A stretch of DNA of 64,000 nucleotides from positions 3,101,001 through 3,165,000 of the forward strand of contig NZ_JBEPOB010000001.1 of assembly GCF_040546595.1 (NCBI RefSeq). Direction: 5' to 3'. Of the stretch, positions 1 to 10,836 are shown in pieces (the first letter of the stretch is position 1; each line of letters opens with the position of its first letter). The position numbers were made by a program, and so were the translations under genes. A model generated the notes under the pieces. The model was given only the letters and a program-made list of their open reading frames with translations. It ran no database searches and had not been told where the DNA came from. The stretch comes from Bosea sp. OAE506 (lineage in GTDB: Bacteria > Pseudomonadota > Alphaproteobacteria > Rhizobiales > Beijerinckiaceae).

Positions 1-606
1 GCCGCGCCCGCCGGCCATCGGCCAGACCAGGCTGATCTCGGCGGGCATGCCGCGCCATTGCAGATTGCCCGCCAGTGCCAGCGGGGCCTGCGCCTCGCGC
101 TCGTCGAGGACGAGGTTGACGTCGCGCAGGATGCTGCGGATCGCGCCCTCCGAGCGGATGAAGACGGAGCCACCATTGATGACGATGCGGCTCTGTTCGC
201 TCAGCTTCTGCAGCGCGTCGAGCGGGCGGGCCAGCCAGTCGCCGAGTTGGTCGCTGCCGGCGGGGACGGCGAGATCGAGCTGCGGCGAGACGAGATCGAC
301 CCGGTCGAAGTCCAGACGGCCGACGAGGAGCGGGAGCAGCCGCGCCTGTGCGCGCAGGCGCAGGGCCCGGCCGGAAAGGCTGCCATCCTGCTGCGCGAAG
401 GAGACCGCCGAGAGGCTGATCCGCGGCAGCGGCAGCAGCGCGATCTCGGCCTTGTCCAGCCCCGTCACGGCGAGGCCGGTGCGGGCCTCGATCGCGCGGA
501 TGACGTGGCGCTCGACCCGCGCCGCCGCGATGTTCCACGACTGCAGGCCGAGAAGCCCGAGAACGAGGACAAGGCTGTAGGCGAGGATCGAGGCGCGTCG
601 GGTCAT
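1..606 (-). CDS. AsmA family protein, C-terminus cut by window edge
   Basis: The reading frame runs leftwards from ATG at 606 and is still open at base 1, so only the first ~202 residues are present. The start MTRRASILAYSLVLVLG gives a single N-terminal membrane anchor. It is followed by the AsmA-type beta-rich pattern (VIRAIEARTGLAVTGLDKAEI, then LLPLPRISLSAVSF). AsmA-like proteins are inner-membrane-anchored periplasmic proteins linked to outer-membrane assembly and lipid transport. It follows the iron permease gene after a 238-base gap (607-844) in which I see no gene. The family call is good; the exact role is unknown. Confidence 0.75.
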   Translation of the reverse strand, partial: MTRRASILAYSLVLVLGLLGLQSWNIAAARVERHVIRAIEARTGLAVTGLDKAEIALLPLPRISLSAVSFAQQDGSLSGRALRLRAQARLLPLLVGRLDFDRVDLVSPQLDLAVPAGSDQLGDWLARPLDALQKLSEQSRIVINGGSVFIRSEGAIRSILRDVNLVLDEREAQAPLALAGNLQWRGMPAEISLVWPMAGGRG

Positions 607-844
607 GAACTCTCGGGACGGGATAGCCGGAACATCGTGCTGCAGCGGGGGCGAAAGGCCACGCCCCCGGACCATGGCGCGCCGCGGGAGGGTGGCGCCG
701 CCGCCATCCCGGGTCTGAACGCGGCGCCCACCCAACCAGGAAGCGACCGGGCGGCAGGCAGTGCGCAGCCGGCTGCGCTCCCATCCCGCGCCCTGTCCTG
801 CGCGGCTTTCGGTTTAGGCCGATGGCGGGGGCTTGTCGAGCCGG

Positions 845-2524
845 CTAGCCGGCCCGGCCGCCGGCGCGGGCGAGGCGGTAGGCCGGATAGAGGCCGGCGA
901 GCACGATCAGCAGCCCGGCGAGCGCCCCGTCCTCGAAGGCCCCGCGCGAGGCATGGCCGTAGACGGTGGTGGCGAGCGTCTCGACATTGAGCGGCCGCAG
1001 CAGCAGAGTCGCCGGCAGTTCCTTGAGGCAATCGACGAAGACGAGCAGGGCGGCCGCTGCGACGGCCGGGCGCGCCAGCGGCCAGTGCATCTTGCGCATC
1101 ACCTGCGGCGCGCTGGCGCCCAGCGTGCGTGCGGCGTCGTCGATGCGCGGCGAGATGCGCGACAGGCCGCTTTCGACGCCCGAAACGGCGATGGCGAGGA
1201 AGCGCACCAGATAGGCCAGCACCAGCGCCGCGCCGGAGCCGATCAGGAGCAGGCCGGGATTGACGCCGAGCCAGCGCCGCGCCGCATCGGCGACGAGATT
1301 GTCGAAGGCGGCGAGGGGGACGAGCAGGCCGAGCGCCAGCACCGTGCCGGGCACCGCATAGCCGAGGCCGGCCAGCCGCGACAGCGCGGGCAGCCAGGGC
1401 TCGCGCCCCTGCCGCCGCGCGGCCGCGATGCCGATGCCGAGCAGCACGACGAGCCCGGCTGCGAGCCCCGCGAAGGCGAGCGCATTGGCGAGGCTGCGCA
1501 GCATGGCGCCGTCGAATTGCTGCCAGAGGTCGCGCTGCAGCACCTCGGCCGCGAGGAAGCCGATCGGCAGCACGGCGCCGAGGAGGACGGGCAGGGCGCA
1601 GAGCGTCACGGCCGCCACTGCCCGCCAGCCGGCGAGCGGCGAGCGGCCGACGGCGCGCGGCTGCCGCACCGGCAGGGCGAAGCGGCGCTGGCCGCGCAGA
1701 TGCGCCTCGACCGCCATCAGCAGGACGACGAGCAGCAGCATGACGCAGGCGATCTGGGCCGCGCCCGCCAGCGAGTTGCGGTTGACCCAGGTGGTGTAGA
1801 TCGAGAGCGTCAGGGAGCGGACGCCGAGATATTCACTGGCGCCGATGTCGTTCAGCGTCTCGAGCAGAGCCAAAGTGAGCCCTGCCGCCAGCGCCGGGCG
1901 CGCCATGGGCAGGCCGACGCGCCAGAACAGCCGGCTCGGCGAGGCGCCGAGCGTGCGTGCCGATTCCACGATCGCCGCCGCCTGCAGGCCGAAGAGCGCC
2001 CGCACGCTCAGATAGACGTAAGGGTAGAGCACGAGCGCCATGATGAAGATCGCGCCCGGCAGGTTGCGCGGATCGGGGAACCAGTAGTCGCGCAGCGAGC
2101 GCCAGCCGGTCAGGGCGCGCAGCGCCGTCTGGAACGGCCCCTGGAAGCCGAGGATTTCGACATAGACATAGGCCGTGATGTAGGTCGGCAGGGCGAGCGG
2201 CAGCACCAGCAGCCATTCCAGGCCGCGCCGGCCCGGGAATTCGAACTGCGTCACCAACCAGGCGCTGCCGACGCCGATGGCGGCGCAGAGCGCGCCGACG
2301 CCCAGCAGCAGGAGGCTGGTGTCGGCCAGCGCGGCGGGCAGGACATTCGCCGCCAGATGCGGCCAGATCGACGCCGCCTGCGGCGACAGTGCCGTGTAGG
2401 CCAGCGCCAGGACGGGCAGCAGCGCGAGGCCTGCGCCGAGCAGGGCGGCGAAGACCAGAAATGTCGACGGCCGCCACGCGAGTGGCGACCGCCGGGTCTC
2501 GGAGAGGGAAACGCCGAGGCTCAA
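845..2524 (-). CDS. fbpB: Fe(3+) ABC transporter permease (FbpB/SfuB type)
   Basis: A 559-residue inner-membrane permease with about twelve hydrophobic segments in two homologous halves, the usual architecture and size of FbpB/SfuB iron permeases. Two EAA-type loops are visible (ESARTLGASPSRLFWRVGLP in the first half, DDAARTLGASAPQVMRKMHWP in the second). The start is TTG at 2524, overlapping the TGA of the upstream binding-protein gene as TTGA, so translation is coupled. Its job is to move ferric iron from the periplasmic binding protein into the cytoplasm. No ATPase gene (fbpC) adjoins it; the next gene downstream is AsmA. Confidence 0.9.
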   Translation of the reverse strand: MSLGVSLSETRRSPLAWRPSTFLVFAALLGAGLALLPVLALAYTALSPQAASIWPHLAANVLPAALADTSLLLLGVGALCAAIGVGSAWLVTQFEFPGRRGLEWLLVLPLALPTYITAYVYVEILGFQGPFQTALRALTGWRSLRDYWFPDPRNLPGAIFIMALVLYPYVYLSVRALFGLQAAAIVESARTLGASPSRLFWRVGLPMARPALAAGLTLALLETLNDIGASEYLGVRSLTLSIYTTWVNRNSLAGAAQIACVMLLLVVLLMAVEAHLRGQRRFALPVRQPRAVGRSPLAGWRAVAAVTLCALPVLLGAVLPIGFLAAEVLQRDLWQQFDGAMLRSLANALAFAGLAAGLVVLLGIGIAAARRQGREPWLPALSRLAGLGYAVPGTVLALGLLVPLAAFDNLVADAARRWLGVNPGLLLIGSGAALVLAYLVRFLAIAVSGVESGLSRISPRIDDAARTLGASAPQVMRKMHWPLARPAVAAAALLVFVDCLKELPATLLLRPLNVETLATTVYGHASRGAFEDGALAGLLIVLAGLYPAYRLARAGGRAG

Positions 2525-3534
2525 TTGTCGAAGCCGACCTTGTCGACGAGATCCGCCGCGGCTTTGCGGTTCTTGGCGACGTCACCGAGAGGGGTGGTGT
2601 CCGGGGTGATGGTGCCGAGCAGCTTGACCGCCGCGCTCTCCTTCACATCCGGGTTCACGGGGAACTCGAAATTGCCGTCGGCATAGAGGGTCTGCGCCTT
2701 CTCGCCGAGCATGTACTCGATCAGCTTGACGGCGCTGTCCCTGTTCGGAGCGTTCTTGGCGATCGCCGCGGCCGAGACGTTCACATGGGTGCCGCCATTG
2801 GCGAAGGTCGACTTGACCGGCTTGATCGCCTCGTACCAGCTCTTCTGCTCGTTCTTCGCCTCGCTCATCAGGCCGATATAGTAGGTGTTCATCACCGCGA
2901 TGTCGCACTGGCCCGACAGGATGTCGCGCGCCACGTCGCGGTCACCGCCGCCGGGCTTGCGGGCGAGGTTGGCCTTGAGGCCCTTCAGATAGCTTTCCGT
3001 CTTCTCGGCGCCGTTGCGGGCGAGATAGGCGGCGAAGAAGGCGTTGTTGTAGGGGTGCTGGCCCGAGCGGATGCAGACCTTGCCCTTCCATTTGGGGTCG
3101 GCCAGATCCTCATAGGTGATCGCGTCCTGCTTCACGCGCTCCTTCGAGACCACGACGATGCGGGCGCGCTGGGTCAGCGTGACCCAGTTGTCGGCCGGGC
3201 CACGCAGCGCGGCGGGTACCGTCTTGTCCACCAGCGCGGACTTGATCGGCTGGGTGATGCCTGCCTCGACCAGGGCGTTGATCTGGCCGACATCGACCAT
3301 CAACATCACGTCGGCGGGGCTGTTGGCGCCCTCGGCCGCAACGCGCTCCTGCAGACCGTCCTTCAGGAAGACCGCATTGACCTTGATGCCGGTGTCCTTG
3401 GTGAAGGCGTCGATGACGGGGTTGAGCAGGGCGGCCTCGCGCGTCGTGTAGAGGTTCACGCTCTGGGCGAAGGCCGGGACCGCCAGCAGGCAGGAGGCCA
3501 GGGCCAGCGTGGAGAGACGGATCGCGTGGGTCAT
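2521..3534 (-). CDS. fbpA: Fe(3+) ABC transporter substrate-binding protein
   Basis: A 337-residue periplasmic iron-binding protein. I chose ATG at 3534 because an AAGGAG ribosome site lies 6-7 bases upstream and the next residues form a clean signal peptide (MTHAIRLSTLALASCLLAVPAFAQ). A longer frame from TTG at 3555 is less likely. The mature chain begins SVNLYTTREAALLNPVIDAF, typical of the FbpA/FutA family. The VMNTYYIG segment holds the paired tyrosines that ligate Fe(III) in this family. It is the first gene of the fbpAB pair and overlaps fbpB by four bases. Confidence 0.92.
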   Translation of the reverse strand: MTHAIRLSTLALASCLLAVPAFAQSVNLYTTREAALLNPVIDAFTKDTGIKVNAVFLKDGLQERVAAEGANSPADVMLMVDVGQINALVEAGITQPIKSALVDKTVPAALRGPADNWVTLTQRARIVVVSKERVKQDAITYEDLADPKWKGKVCIRSGQHPYNNAFFAAYLARNGAEKTESYLKGLKANLARKPGGGDRDVARDILSGQCDIAVMNTYYIGLMSEAKNEQKSWYEAIKPVKSTFANGGTHVNVSAAAIAKNAPNRDSAVKLIEYMLGEKAQTLYADGNFEFPVNPDVKESAAVKLLGTITPDTTPLGDVAKNRKAAADLVDKVGFDN

Positions 3535-3614
3535 GGTCGGCTCCTTCGGGTTCAAGGCCCGTTTCTTGATGTTGCCGAGGGAGCGGTAGAGGGCGACTGG
3601 CAGGGCGTCAACCG

Positions 3615-3648
3615 AAAAACCCTTTGAGATCAGTCTCTTAAAGGGGTT
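3615..3648 (-). terminator. Imperfect hairpin with T-run between DUF2865 gene and fbpA
   Basis: On the minus strand AACCCCTTT-AAGAGA pairs with TCTC-AAAGGGTT around a CTGA loop and is followed directly by TTTTT. This is the classic shape of an intrinsic terminator. It lies about 130 bases after the DUF2865 stop and about 80 bases before the fbpA start. It could therefore end the upstream transcript or act as an attenuator/operator in the fbpA leader. Confidence 0.5.
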
Positions 3649-3663
3649 CTAATCTGTTTCGAG

Positions 3664-3680
3664 TTTTGATTTCTTCTAAA
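3664..3680 (-). promoter_or_regulatory. Possible Irr (iron control element) box upstream of fbpA
   Basis: On the minus strand TTTAGAA-GAA-ATCAAAA resembles the rhizobial Irr box TTTAGAA-N3-TTCTAAA, with a perfect left half and 5 of 7 matches on the right. It lies in an AT-rich stretch about 130 bases upstream of the fbpA start, where an iron regulator would be expected. It is a weak match judged by eye. Confidence 0.3.
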
Positions 3681-3779
3681 GAGGCCACGTCAGCGGGGGC
3701 TGAGGTCTCGGCCGCGTTGTGGGCGAGCGCCGATGGCGCCAGCGCGGCGCGAGGCTGGCGCCGACGGGTATCTGCTGGA

Positions 3780-4874
3780 TCAGTCGGCGATCAGCGAGAT
3801 CATCCGCACCGGGCCGCGACGGGCGGGGTCGAGCGTGCCGCGCAGGACAAAGCGGCTTTCCGCGTCGCTGGCGAGGTTGTCATCGTGCAGGCTGGCCTCG
3901 CGCAGCAGCATCTGGCGGCGCACCGAGCGTGCCTGCGCCTCGAGGCGGGAGATGCCGACGCGCTCGTCGATCTCGCGGCGCTGGCTCTTGGTGAGTTCGG
4001 CGGCCGAACGGAAATCACGGAAATCGCGAGGGCTGTAGGGAAAGCGCGAGCCGCCCATGAAGGTACGGACCTTGCCGTCGAGGACGACGCTATCGCCGGG
4101 CCGCAGCGTGAAGTCGCGCAGCAGCGAGACGCGGCGCTCGCCCGCCTGGACGATGGCCGGGCGGCATGCGGCGGCGTCCCGCGTCGTCTCGAAGGCATAG
4201 GCCATCGGCAGGGCACGATAGCGCTTGCCGTCGGCCGACTGGGCCTCGCCGACATCGCTGACACCGCCGGACAGGCGGAAGACCTTGACCGGGATGCCTG
4301 GGTTCATCGCCTGGCAGAGCGCCTCATGCGCCGGCATATCGGCGGCCCCGCGCAACTGCCCGATCGGCGCGTGGAAGCCGTCGCAGAGTCGCACGCAGAG
4401 GGTCCGGTTGCCTTCGTTGAGCGCGGTGAGCCGGGCCTCCGGCGTGCGCCTGGAGCGGGCAGCGGCGGGGTCGGTCGCCGCACGCTGGCGGAAGGGGTTG
4501 AGATCGACAGGCGGATGAGCGAGCCGGCCGTCGGGCGCCGTCTGCAGCAAGGGGATCTGCCAGCTGGAGCGGGCGGGCGCATAGGCGGTGGGGCGCGTCA
4601 TTACCTGCGGCGCATAGCCGGCGGACTGGGCGCGGCGCGCCTCGCGGTTTGCGGCCTCCTGGAGATGAAAGGCGCGGATGCCGGCATCGTCCTCGGCCTG
4701 GACCAGCGAGACCGTCAGCACCGTGCCGCCGACGCCGAGGGCGAGACCGAGCGCGCCGAGAGCGGCGAGGCGGGCGGAGCGGCGCGGAGCCGTGGCGGCA
4801 CTGGCGCTCGCCGGAGCCGGGCTGTCCTGCCGACCTGCGGAAACCGGGCTCGCCACTTCACGGACGCGCAACAT
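3780..4874 (-). CDS. DUF2865 domain-containing protein
   Basis: A 364-residue protein of unknown function. Residues ~33-60 form one hydrophobic segment (LAALGALGLALGVGGTVLTV), a signal anchor or uncleaved signal. The DUF2865 hallmark RTLCVRLCDGFHAPIG follows near residue 165, with further conserved-looking stretches (MNPGIPVKVFRLSGG, LRPGDSVVLDGKVRTFMGG). The C-terminal third is charged and possibly helical. DUF2865 proteins are typical of Hyphomicrobiales and probably face the periplasm. It is monocistronic between MAPEG and fbpA; the 145-base gap upstream (4875-5019) is AT-rich and likely carries its promoter. Confidence 0.75.
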   Translation of the reverse strand: MLRVREVASPVSAGRQDSPAPASASAATAPRRSARLAALGALGLALGVGGTVLTVSLVQAEDDAGIRAFHLQEAANREARRAQSAGYAPQVMTRPTAYAPARSSWQIPLLQTAPDGRLAHPPVDLNPFRQRAATDPAAARSRRTPEARLTALNEGNRTLCVRLCDGFHAPIGQLRGAADMPAHEALCQAMNPGIPVKVFRLSGGVSDVGEAQSADGKRYRALPMAYAFETTRDAAACRPAIVQAGERRVSLLRDFTLRPGDSVVLDGKVRTFMGGSRFPYSPRDFRDFRSAAELTKSQRREIDERVGISRLEAQARSVRRQMLLREASLHDDNLASDAESRFVLRGTLDPARRGPVRMISLIAD

Positions 4875-5019
4875 CGCGTTTACTCCACTCTACGCTCGCT
4901 GACCTGTCCGCCGCCGGATGGGTGTAGTTTACTTTTCGTTAAGCTTCAACGCTCCCGCCATGCGGCCAGAACGAATCAGGCGGGGATGCTTAACGCTGCA
5001 GGCTCGCGCGGAACTGGCG

Positions 5020-5430
5020 TCAGAGCACGGCCAGAACCACGCCGATCCACATGCCAAACAGGACGAGGACGCCGAGCGCGAAGGCCGGCGCGCGCAGGCG
5101 CAGATCGTTCGAGCCGACATGGATGACCGTGTGGACGACCCGGCTGGCGACATAGAGCCAGGCCAGAGCCGCCATGATGTAGCTGGTCGCGCCGACCTCC
5201 ATCGCCAGCATGATCAGGGCAAAGAAGATGACCGGCGTCTCGAACTGGTTGGCGAAGTTCGCCGCGGCGAGGCGAGCCGGCTGGGGATAGGCCTCGGTCG
5301 AGACCGCGACATCGGCCATCCGGACCTGCTTGCCGGCGAAGGCTGCCTTGCGCCGCAGGAAGAGGATGCCGAGGACGACGAACATCCAGAGGATCAGGGC
5401 GAGGGCGGGGTAGACCAGCTTGAGCGACAT
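5020..5430 (-). CDS. MAPEG family membrane protein
   Basis: A 136-residue protein with about four hydrophobic helices, the size and fold of bacterial MAPEG proteins. Typical features are the first helix VYPALALILWMFVVLGILFL and the central motif ANFANQFETPVIFFAL, followed by YVASRVVHTVIHVGSNDLRLR, the conserved R-x2-H-x3-H region. The frame extends upstream to 5514, but the extension is arginine-rich and low-complexity, so I place the start at MSLKLVYPAL (5430). Eukaryotic MAPEG members are glutathione-dependent enzymes; the activity of bacterial ones of this type is mostly unknown. Confidence 0.8.
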   Translation of the reverse strand: MSLKLVYPALALILWMFVVLGILFLRRKAAFAGKQVRMADVAVSTEAYPQPARLAAANFANQFETPVIFFALIMLAMEVGATSYIMAALAWLYVASRVVHTVIHVGSNDLRLRAPAFALGVLVLFGMWIGVVLAVL

Positions 5431-5514
5431 CCTGCGTCTCCGAGCGCCTCCATCGCGCCGGGCCCCGCCGGCCGGGCGCGTCCGAAGCCAAGCAATCCGC
5501 AGGGCCGAACGCAA

Positions 5515-5544
5515 GCGCGGCGGCCCCGCGAAGGGCCGCCGCGC
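5515..5544 (-). terminator. Perfect 12-bp hairpin after guaB
   Basis: GCGCGGCGGCCC and GGGCCGCCGCGC form a perfect 12-base-pair stem around a six-base loop, starting 35 bases beyond the guaB stop. There is no T-run, so it may be a stable RNA end or a transcription barrier rather than a classic intrinsic terminator. Confidence 0.5.
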
Positions 5545-5578
5545 GGCAGAAGTCGGTGGATAGAGGCTTAAGCCGCCG

Positions 5579-7581
<2,003 letters not shown>

Positions 7582-7785
7582 CGGAGATCTCCGGAATGGT
7601 GCGGTTGCGCCCCTCTAGCGCTCAGATGGGGGGCGCAGGCAGGCCGCGACACGGCGGCGAACGCATGGCTGCGCTGCTGTGACGCCCGCTCCGCGAGTGA
7701 AACGCATGGCGGCCTTGCGCGTTGCGCCCGGTTCGGAGGCGCTCCGGCGCCGATCCTGCCCTCGTCTTGCCCGGCTCGGGGCGTT

Positions 7786-9270
7786 ATGGCTGCCCTGTCT
7801 CCGCGAGGATTGCCCGTCTTGCAGCGCGCCAAGCTCCTGCCCCTGATCGTCGCCTGTGCGCTGTTCATGGAGAACACCGATTCGACGGTGATCGCGACCT
7901 CGCTGCCGGTGATCGCGCAATCGCTCGGCGAGGACCCGATCGCGCTCAAGCTGGCGCTGACCTCCTATCTCGTCAGCCTGGCCGTCTTCATCCCGATCTC
8001 CGGCTGGATGGCGGACCGCTATGGCGCGCGCACGATCTTCCGGGCGGCGCTGGCGGTGTTCATGCTGGGCTCGGTGCTGTGCGCGCTGTCGAACTCGCTG
8101 GGCGCCTTCGTCGGCGCGCGCTTCGTCCAAGGCATGGGCGGGGCGATGATGGTTCCGGTCGGGCGGCTGGTCATCCTGCGCAGCGTCAGCAAGGCCGAGC
8201 TCGTCAGCGCGCTGGCCTATCTGACCGTGCCGGCGCTGGTCGGCCCCGTCGTCGGGCCGCCGCTGGGCGGCTTCATCACGACCTATTTCGACTGGCGCTG
8301 GATCTTCTTCATCAACCTCCCGATCGGGATCGTCGGCATCGTGCTGGCGACCCTGTTCTTCGAGGATGTGCGCGAGGAGGACGTCGCCCCGCTCGACATT
8401 CGCGGCTTCCTGCTGTCGGCCTTCGGCTTCGCCAGCCTGATGCTCGGGTTGGCGACAGGCGGGCGCCATCTCGTGCACGAAGCGGTGTCCTATGCCTGCG
8501 TCGCCGCCGGGATCGCGTCCCTCATCGGCTACTGGTTCCATTCGCGACGCATTGCCCATCCCGTGCTGAACCTGTCGCTGCTCAAGATCCCGACCTACCG
8601 GATCGGCGTGATCGGCGGCTCGATCTTCCGCACCGGGATCGGCGCCGTGCCCTTTCTGCTGCCGCTGATGCTGCAGCTCGGCTTCGGGCTGGACGCGTTG
8701 CAATCGGGGCTGATCACCTTCGTCTCGGCAGCGGGCGCGCTGCTGATGAAGACGGCGGCCAAGACCATCCTCGCGCGCTTCGGTTTCCGGCGCGTGCTGA
8801 CCTTCAACGCGGTGGTCGGCGCGGCCTTCCTGGCGGCGTCGGGGCTGTTCACCCCCTCGACGCCGCACTGGATCATGCTGTCGGTGCTGCTGATCGGCGG
8901 CTGCTTCCGCTCGCTGCAGTTCACCGGCATCAATGCGCTCAGCTATGCCGACGTCTCCAACAAGGACATGTCGGGCGCGACCAGCCTGTCGAGCGTGGCG
9001 CAGCAGCTCTCGCTCAGCATGGGCGTCACCATCGGGGCCTTCGCGTTGGAGGCGGCAGGCGCGCTCCATGGTGGGTCGGCGCTCGGCGCGGGCGATTTCT
9101 GGCCCGCCTTCATCCTGGTCGGGCTGATCTCGGCTTCGTCGGTGTTCATGATGGCGCGGCTCGCACCCGACGCCGGGGCGGAAGTCTCCGGGCATCTGCT
9201 GGGCGGTGCGCCGACGAGTGCCCCCAAGGCGACGGCCCAGGCGATTTCGGACCAGAAGCCGCTGGAATAG
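7786..9270 (+). CDS. MFS transporter, DHA2-type drug:H+ antiporter
   Basis: A 494-residue inner-membrane exporter, probably with 14 transmembrane helices. The first helix motif MENTDSTVIATSLPVIAQSL is the DHA2/MdtD-like form of LDxTIVNVALP. Motif A appears as GWMADRYGAR after helix 2, the proline/glycine-rich helix 5 motif as VGPVVGPPLGG, and WRWIFFINLPIG follows. The frame is open back to 7195; I start at ATG 7786, just before the first helix, though GTG/TTG starts nearby are possible. The substrate is unknown; EmrB and MdtD relatives expel drugs or iron citrate. Confidence 0.85.
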   Translation: MAALSPRGLPVLQRAKLLPLIVACALFMENTDSTVIATSLPVIAQSLGEDPIALKLALTSYLVSLAVFIPISGWMADRYGARTIFRAALAVFMLGSVLCALSNSLGAFVGARFVQGMGGAMMVPVGRLVILRSVSKAELVSALAYLTVPALVGPVVGPPLGGFITTYFDWRWIFFINLPIGIVGIVLATLFFEDVREEDVAPLDIRGFLLSAFGFASLMLGLATGGRHLVHEAVSYACVAAGIASLIGYWFHSRRIAHPVLNLSLLKIPTYRIGVIGGSIFRTGIGAVPFLLPLMLQLGFGLDALQSGLITFVSAAGALLMKTAAKTILARFGFRRVLTFNAVVGAAFLAASGLFTPSTPHWIMLSVLLIGGCFRSLQFTGINALSYADVSNKDMSGATSLSSVAQQLSLSMGVTIGAFALEAAGALHGGSALGAGDFWPAFILVGLISASSVFMMARLAPDAGAEVSGHLLGGAPTSAPKATAQAISDQKPLE

Positions 9271-9323
9271 CCGCCGTCGCTGCCCGTCTTGTCATCTGCC
9301 GCTGCGGCAGGGCAGGATGAGGC

Positions 9324-9947
9324 ATGGACCCGGCGGAACCCCGCGCCCCGGCTGATTACGACCTCGCGATCGGCGATGGCTCGATGCGCCTTAAGCTGGC
9401 GGAGGCACGGCTGACGCTGAGCGACGAGGGTATCAGCTACGCGCTCGACGGTCGGGCCGGGCTGCGTCCCTACTCGCAATTGCGCTCGGTGCGGATCCAG
9501 GCCCTGAATGGCGGCACAAACAGCCCCTGGGAGGCGATGATCGAACTCGTCTTCGATCGCGGCAACCCGCTGCAGGTTCAGTCCGGCACGCCCTGGGGCG
9601 CCGACGATCCCAATCGCGATCCCGTCTTCATCGCCTTCGTCGAGGATCTGCACCGGCGCATTCCGCTGGAGGACGCCGCGCGCATCCGCTTCCTGCGCGG
9701 CGTGCCGGAGGGGCGGCACCGGGTCCTGCAGATCACGCTGGTTTTCTTTCTGATCGTCTTCGGCGGCGCAGGCGGCTTCATCCTGCTGAAGACGGCGGGT
9801 GGCAACATCCCCGTCGCTGAGATGCTGTTCCCGATGCTGGGACTGATCGGCTTCGGGATGTGGATCTGGCACTCGGTGGAGAAGAGCAAGCCGGGGACCT
9901 ACAGGCCCGACAGGCTGCCGACCGACCTGTTTCCGGAACGGGACTGA
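9324..9947 (+). CDS. Putative membrane protein, unknown function
   Basis: A 207-residue protein. Residues 1-130 form a soluble, PH-like or beta-rich region (LTLSDEGISYALDGRAGLRPYSQLRSVRIQ) that would face the cytoplasm. Two hydrophobic helices follow (VLQITLVFFLIVFGGAGGFILL; AEMLFPMLGLIGFGMWIW), then a short polar tail. The pattern resembles small bacterial proteins with a membrane-proximal PH-like domain, but I cannot name a family. It begins 53 bases after the MFS gene and may be co-transcribed with it. It converges on rlmE. Confidence 0.65.
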   Translation: MDPAEPRAPADYDLAIGDGSMRLKLAEARLTLSDEGISYALDGRAGLRPYSQLRSVRIQALNGGTNSPWEAMIELVFDRGNPLQVQSGTPWGADDPNRDPVFIAFVEDLHRRIPLEDAARIRFLRGVPEGRHRVLQITLVFFLIVFGGAGGFILLKTAGGNIPVAEMLFPMLGLIGFGMWIWHSVEKSKPGTYRPDRLPTDLFPERD

Positions 9948-9978
9948 CCGGCAACCGCGCCGCTGCCGACCCTGTGGG

Positions 9979-10791
9979 TCAAGCGGCGTCCTCGCCCGGC
10001 TCTTCCGCCCTCCGCCGGAACCCCGTCGCCAGCACATAGAGCTCCGAGGAATCCGAGCGGCTTGAGGCCGGCTTGATGTTGCGCACGGTGGTGAAGTCGC
10101 GCTTCAGCCCGCCCAGCAGGGTCGCGCTGTCGCCGCCCTGGAAGAGCTTGGCGAGGAAGAAGCCGCCGGGCGCCAGCACAGAATGGGCGAACTCGAGCGC
10201 AGCTTCGGCCAGCGCGATGATCTTGATGTGGTCGGTCTTCTTGTGGCCGGTGGTGTTGGCGGCCATGTCGGACATCACACCGTCGGCCCGGCCGCCCAGG
10301 CGCTGGGTGAGGAGGGCGGGGGCCTCCTCGGCCATGAAGTCCATCTCGACCAGCTCGACGCCGGGGATGGGGTCGACCGGCAGCAGGTCGATGCCGACGA
10401 TGCGGCCCTTGCCCTTGTCGAGGCCGATGCGCGCCGCCGCGATCTGGCACCAGCCGCCCGGCGCGCAGCCGAGATCGATCAGCTTCTGGCCCGGCTTCAG
10501 GAAATGGTACTTGTCGTCCATCTCCTCGATCTTGAAGGCGGCGCGGGAGCGATAGCCCAGCTCGCGGGCGCGCTTCACATAGGGGTCGTTGAGCTGGCGC
10601 TCGAGCCAGAGCTGCGACGAATGCTTGAGCTTGCCGGCCTTCTTGACCTTGACGCGCATGTCGCGCGAGCCGCCGCCGCCGGCCACACTCTTGGGGGCCT
10701 GCTTGCCGGGCACGCGCGCGCCGCCGGCCTTGGTCGCGCCGGTTTTCGCGGAGCCCGTGCCCTTGCTCCCGGCCTTGCCGCCGCCGCTCAT
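9979..10791 (-). CDS. rlmE: 23S rRNA (uridine-2552-2'-O)-methyltransferase
   Basis: A 270-residue FtsJ/RrmJ-type SAM methyltransferase that 2'-O-methylates U2552 in the 23S A-loop late in 50S assembly. The N-terminal ~45 residues are a Gly/Lys/Ala-rich basic tail, then SRAAFKIEEMD, the SAM motif LIDLGCAPGGWCQ, SDMAANTTGHKKTDH, FLAKLFQGGD and SSELYVLATGF. These supply the K-D-K-E catalytic tetrad. It is downstream of ppx on the same strand with a 45-base gap, a pairing common in Hyphomicrobiales. Confidence 0.95.
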   Translation of the reverse strand: MSGGGKAGSKGTGSAKTGATKAGGARVPGKQAPKSVAGGGGSRDMRVKVKKAGKLKHSSQLWLERQLNDPYVKRARELGYRSRAAFKIEEMDDKYHFLKPGQKLIDLGCAPGGWCQIAAARIGLDKGKGRIVGIDLLPVDPIPGVELVEMDFMAEEAPALLTQRLGGRADGVMSDMAANTTGHKKTDHIKIIALAEAALEFAHSVLAPGGFFLAKLFQGGDSATLLGGLKRDFTTVRNIKPASSRSDSSELYVLATGFRRRAEEPGEDAA

Positions 10792-10836
10792 GCCGGTGTC
10801 CGGATCGCGAAGGCAGGGCGGGGGAACAGGGTCATC

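Noticed and set aside
603..1031. 142-codon minus-strand frame across the AsmA-permease gap
   Set aside because: Arginine/alanine-rich, mostly overlaps the real permease gene in another frame, no motif.
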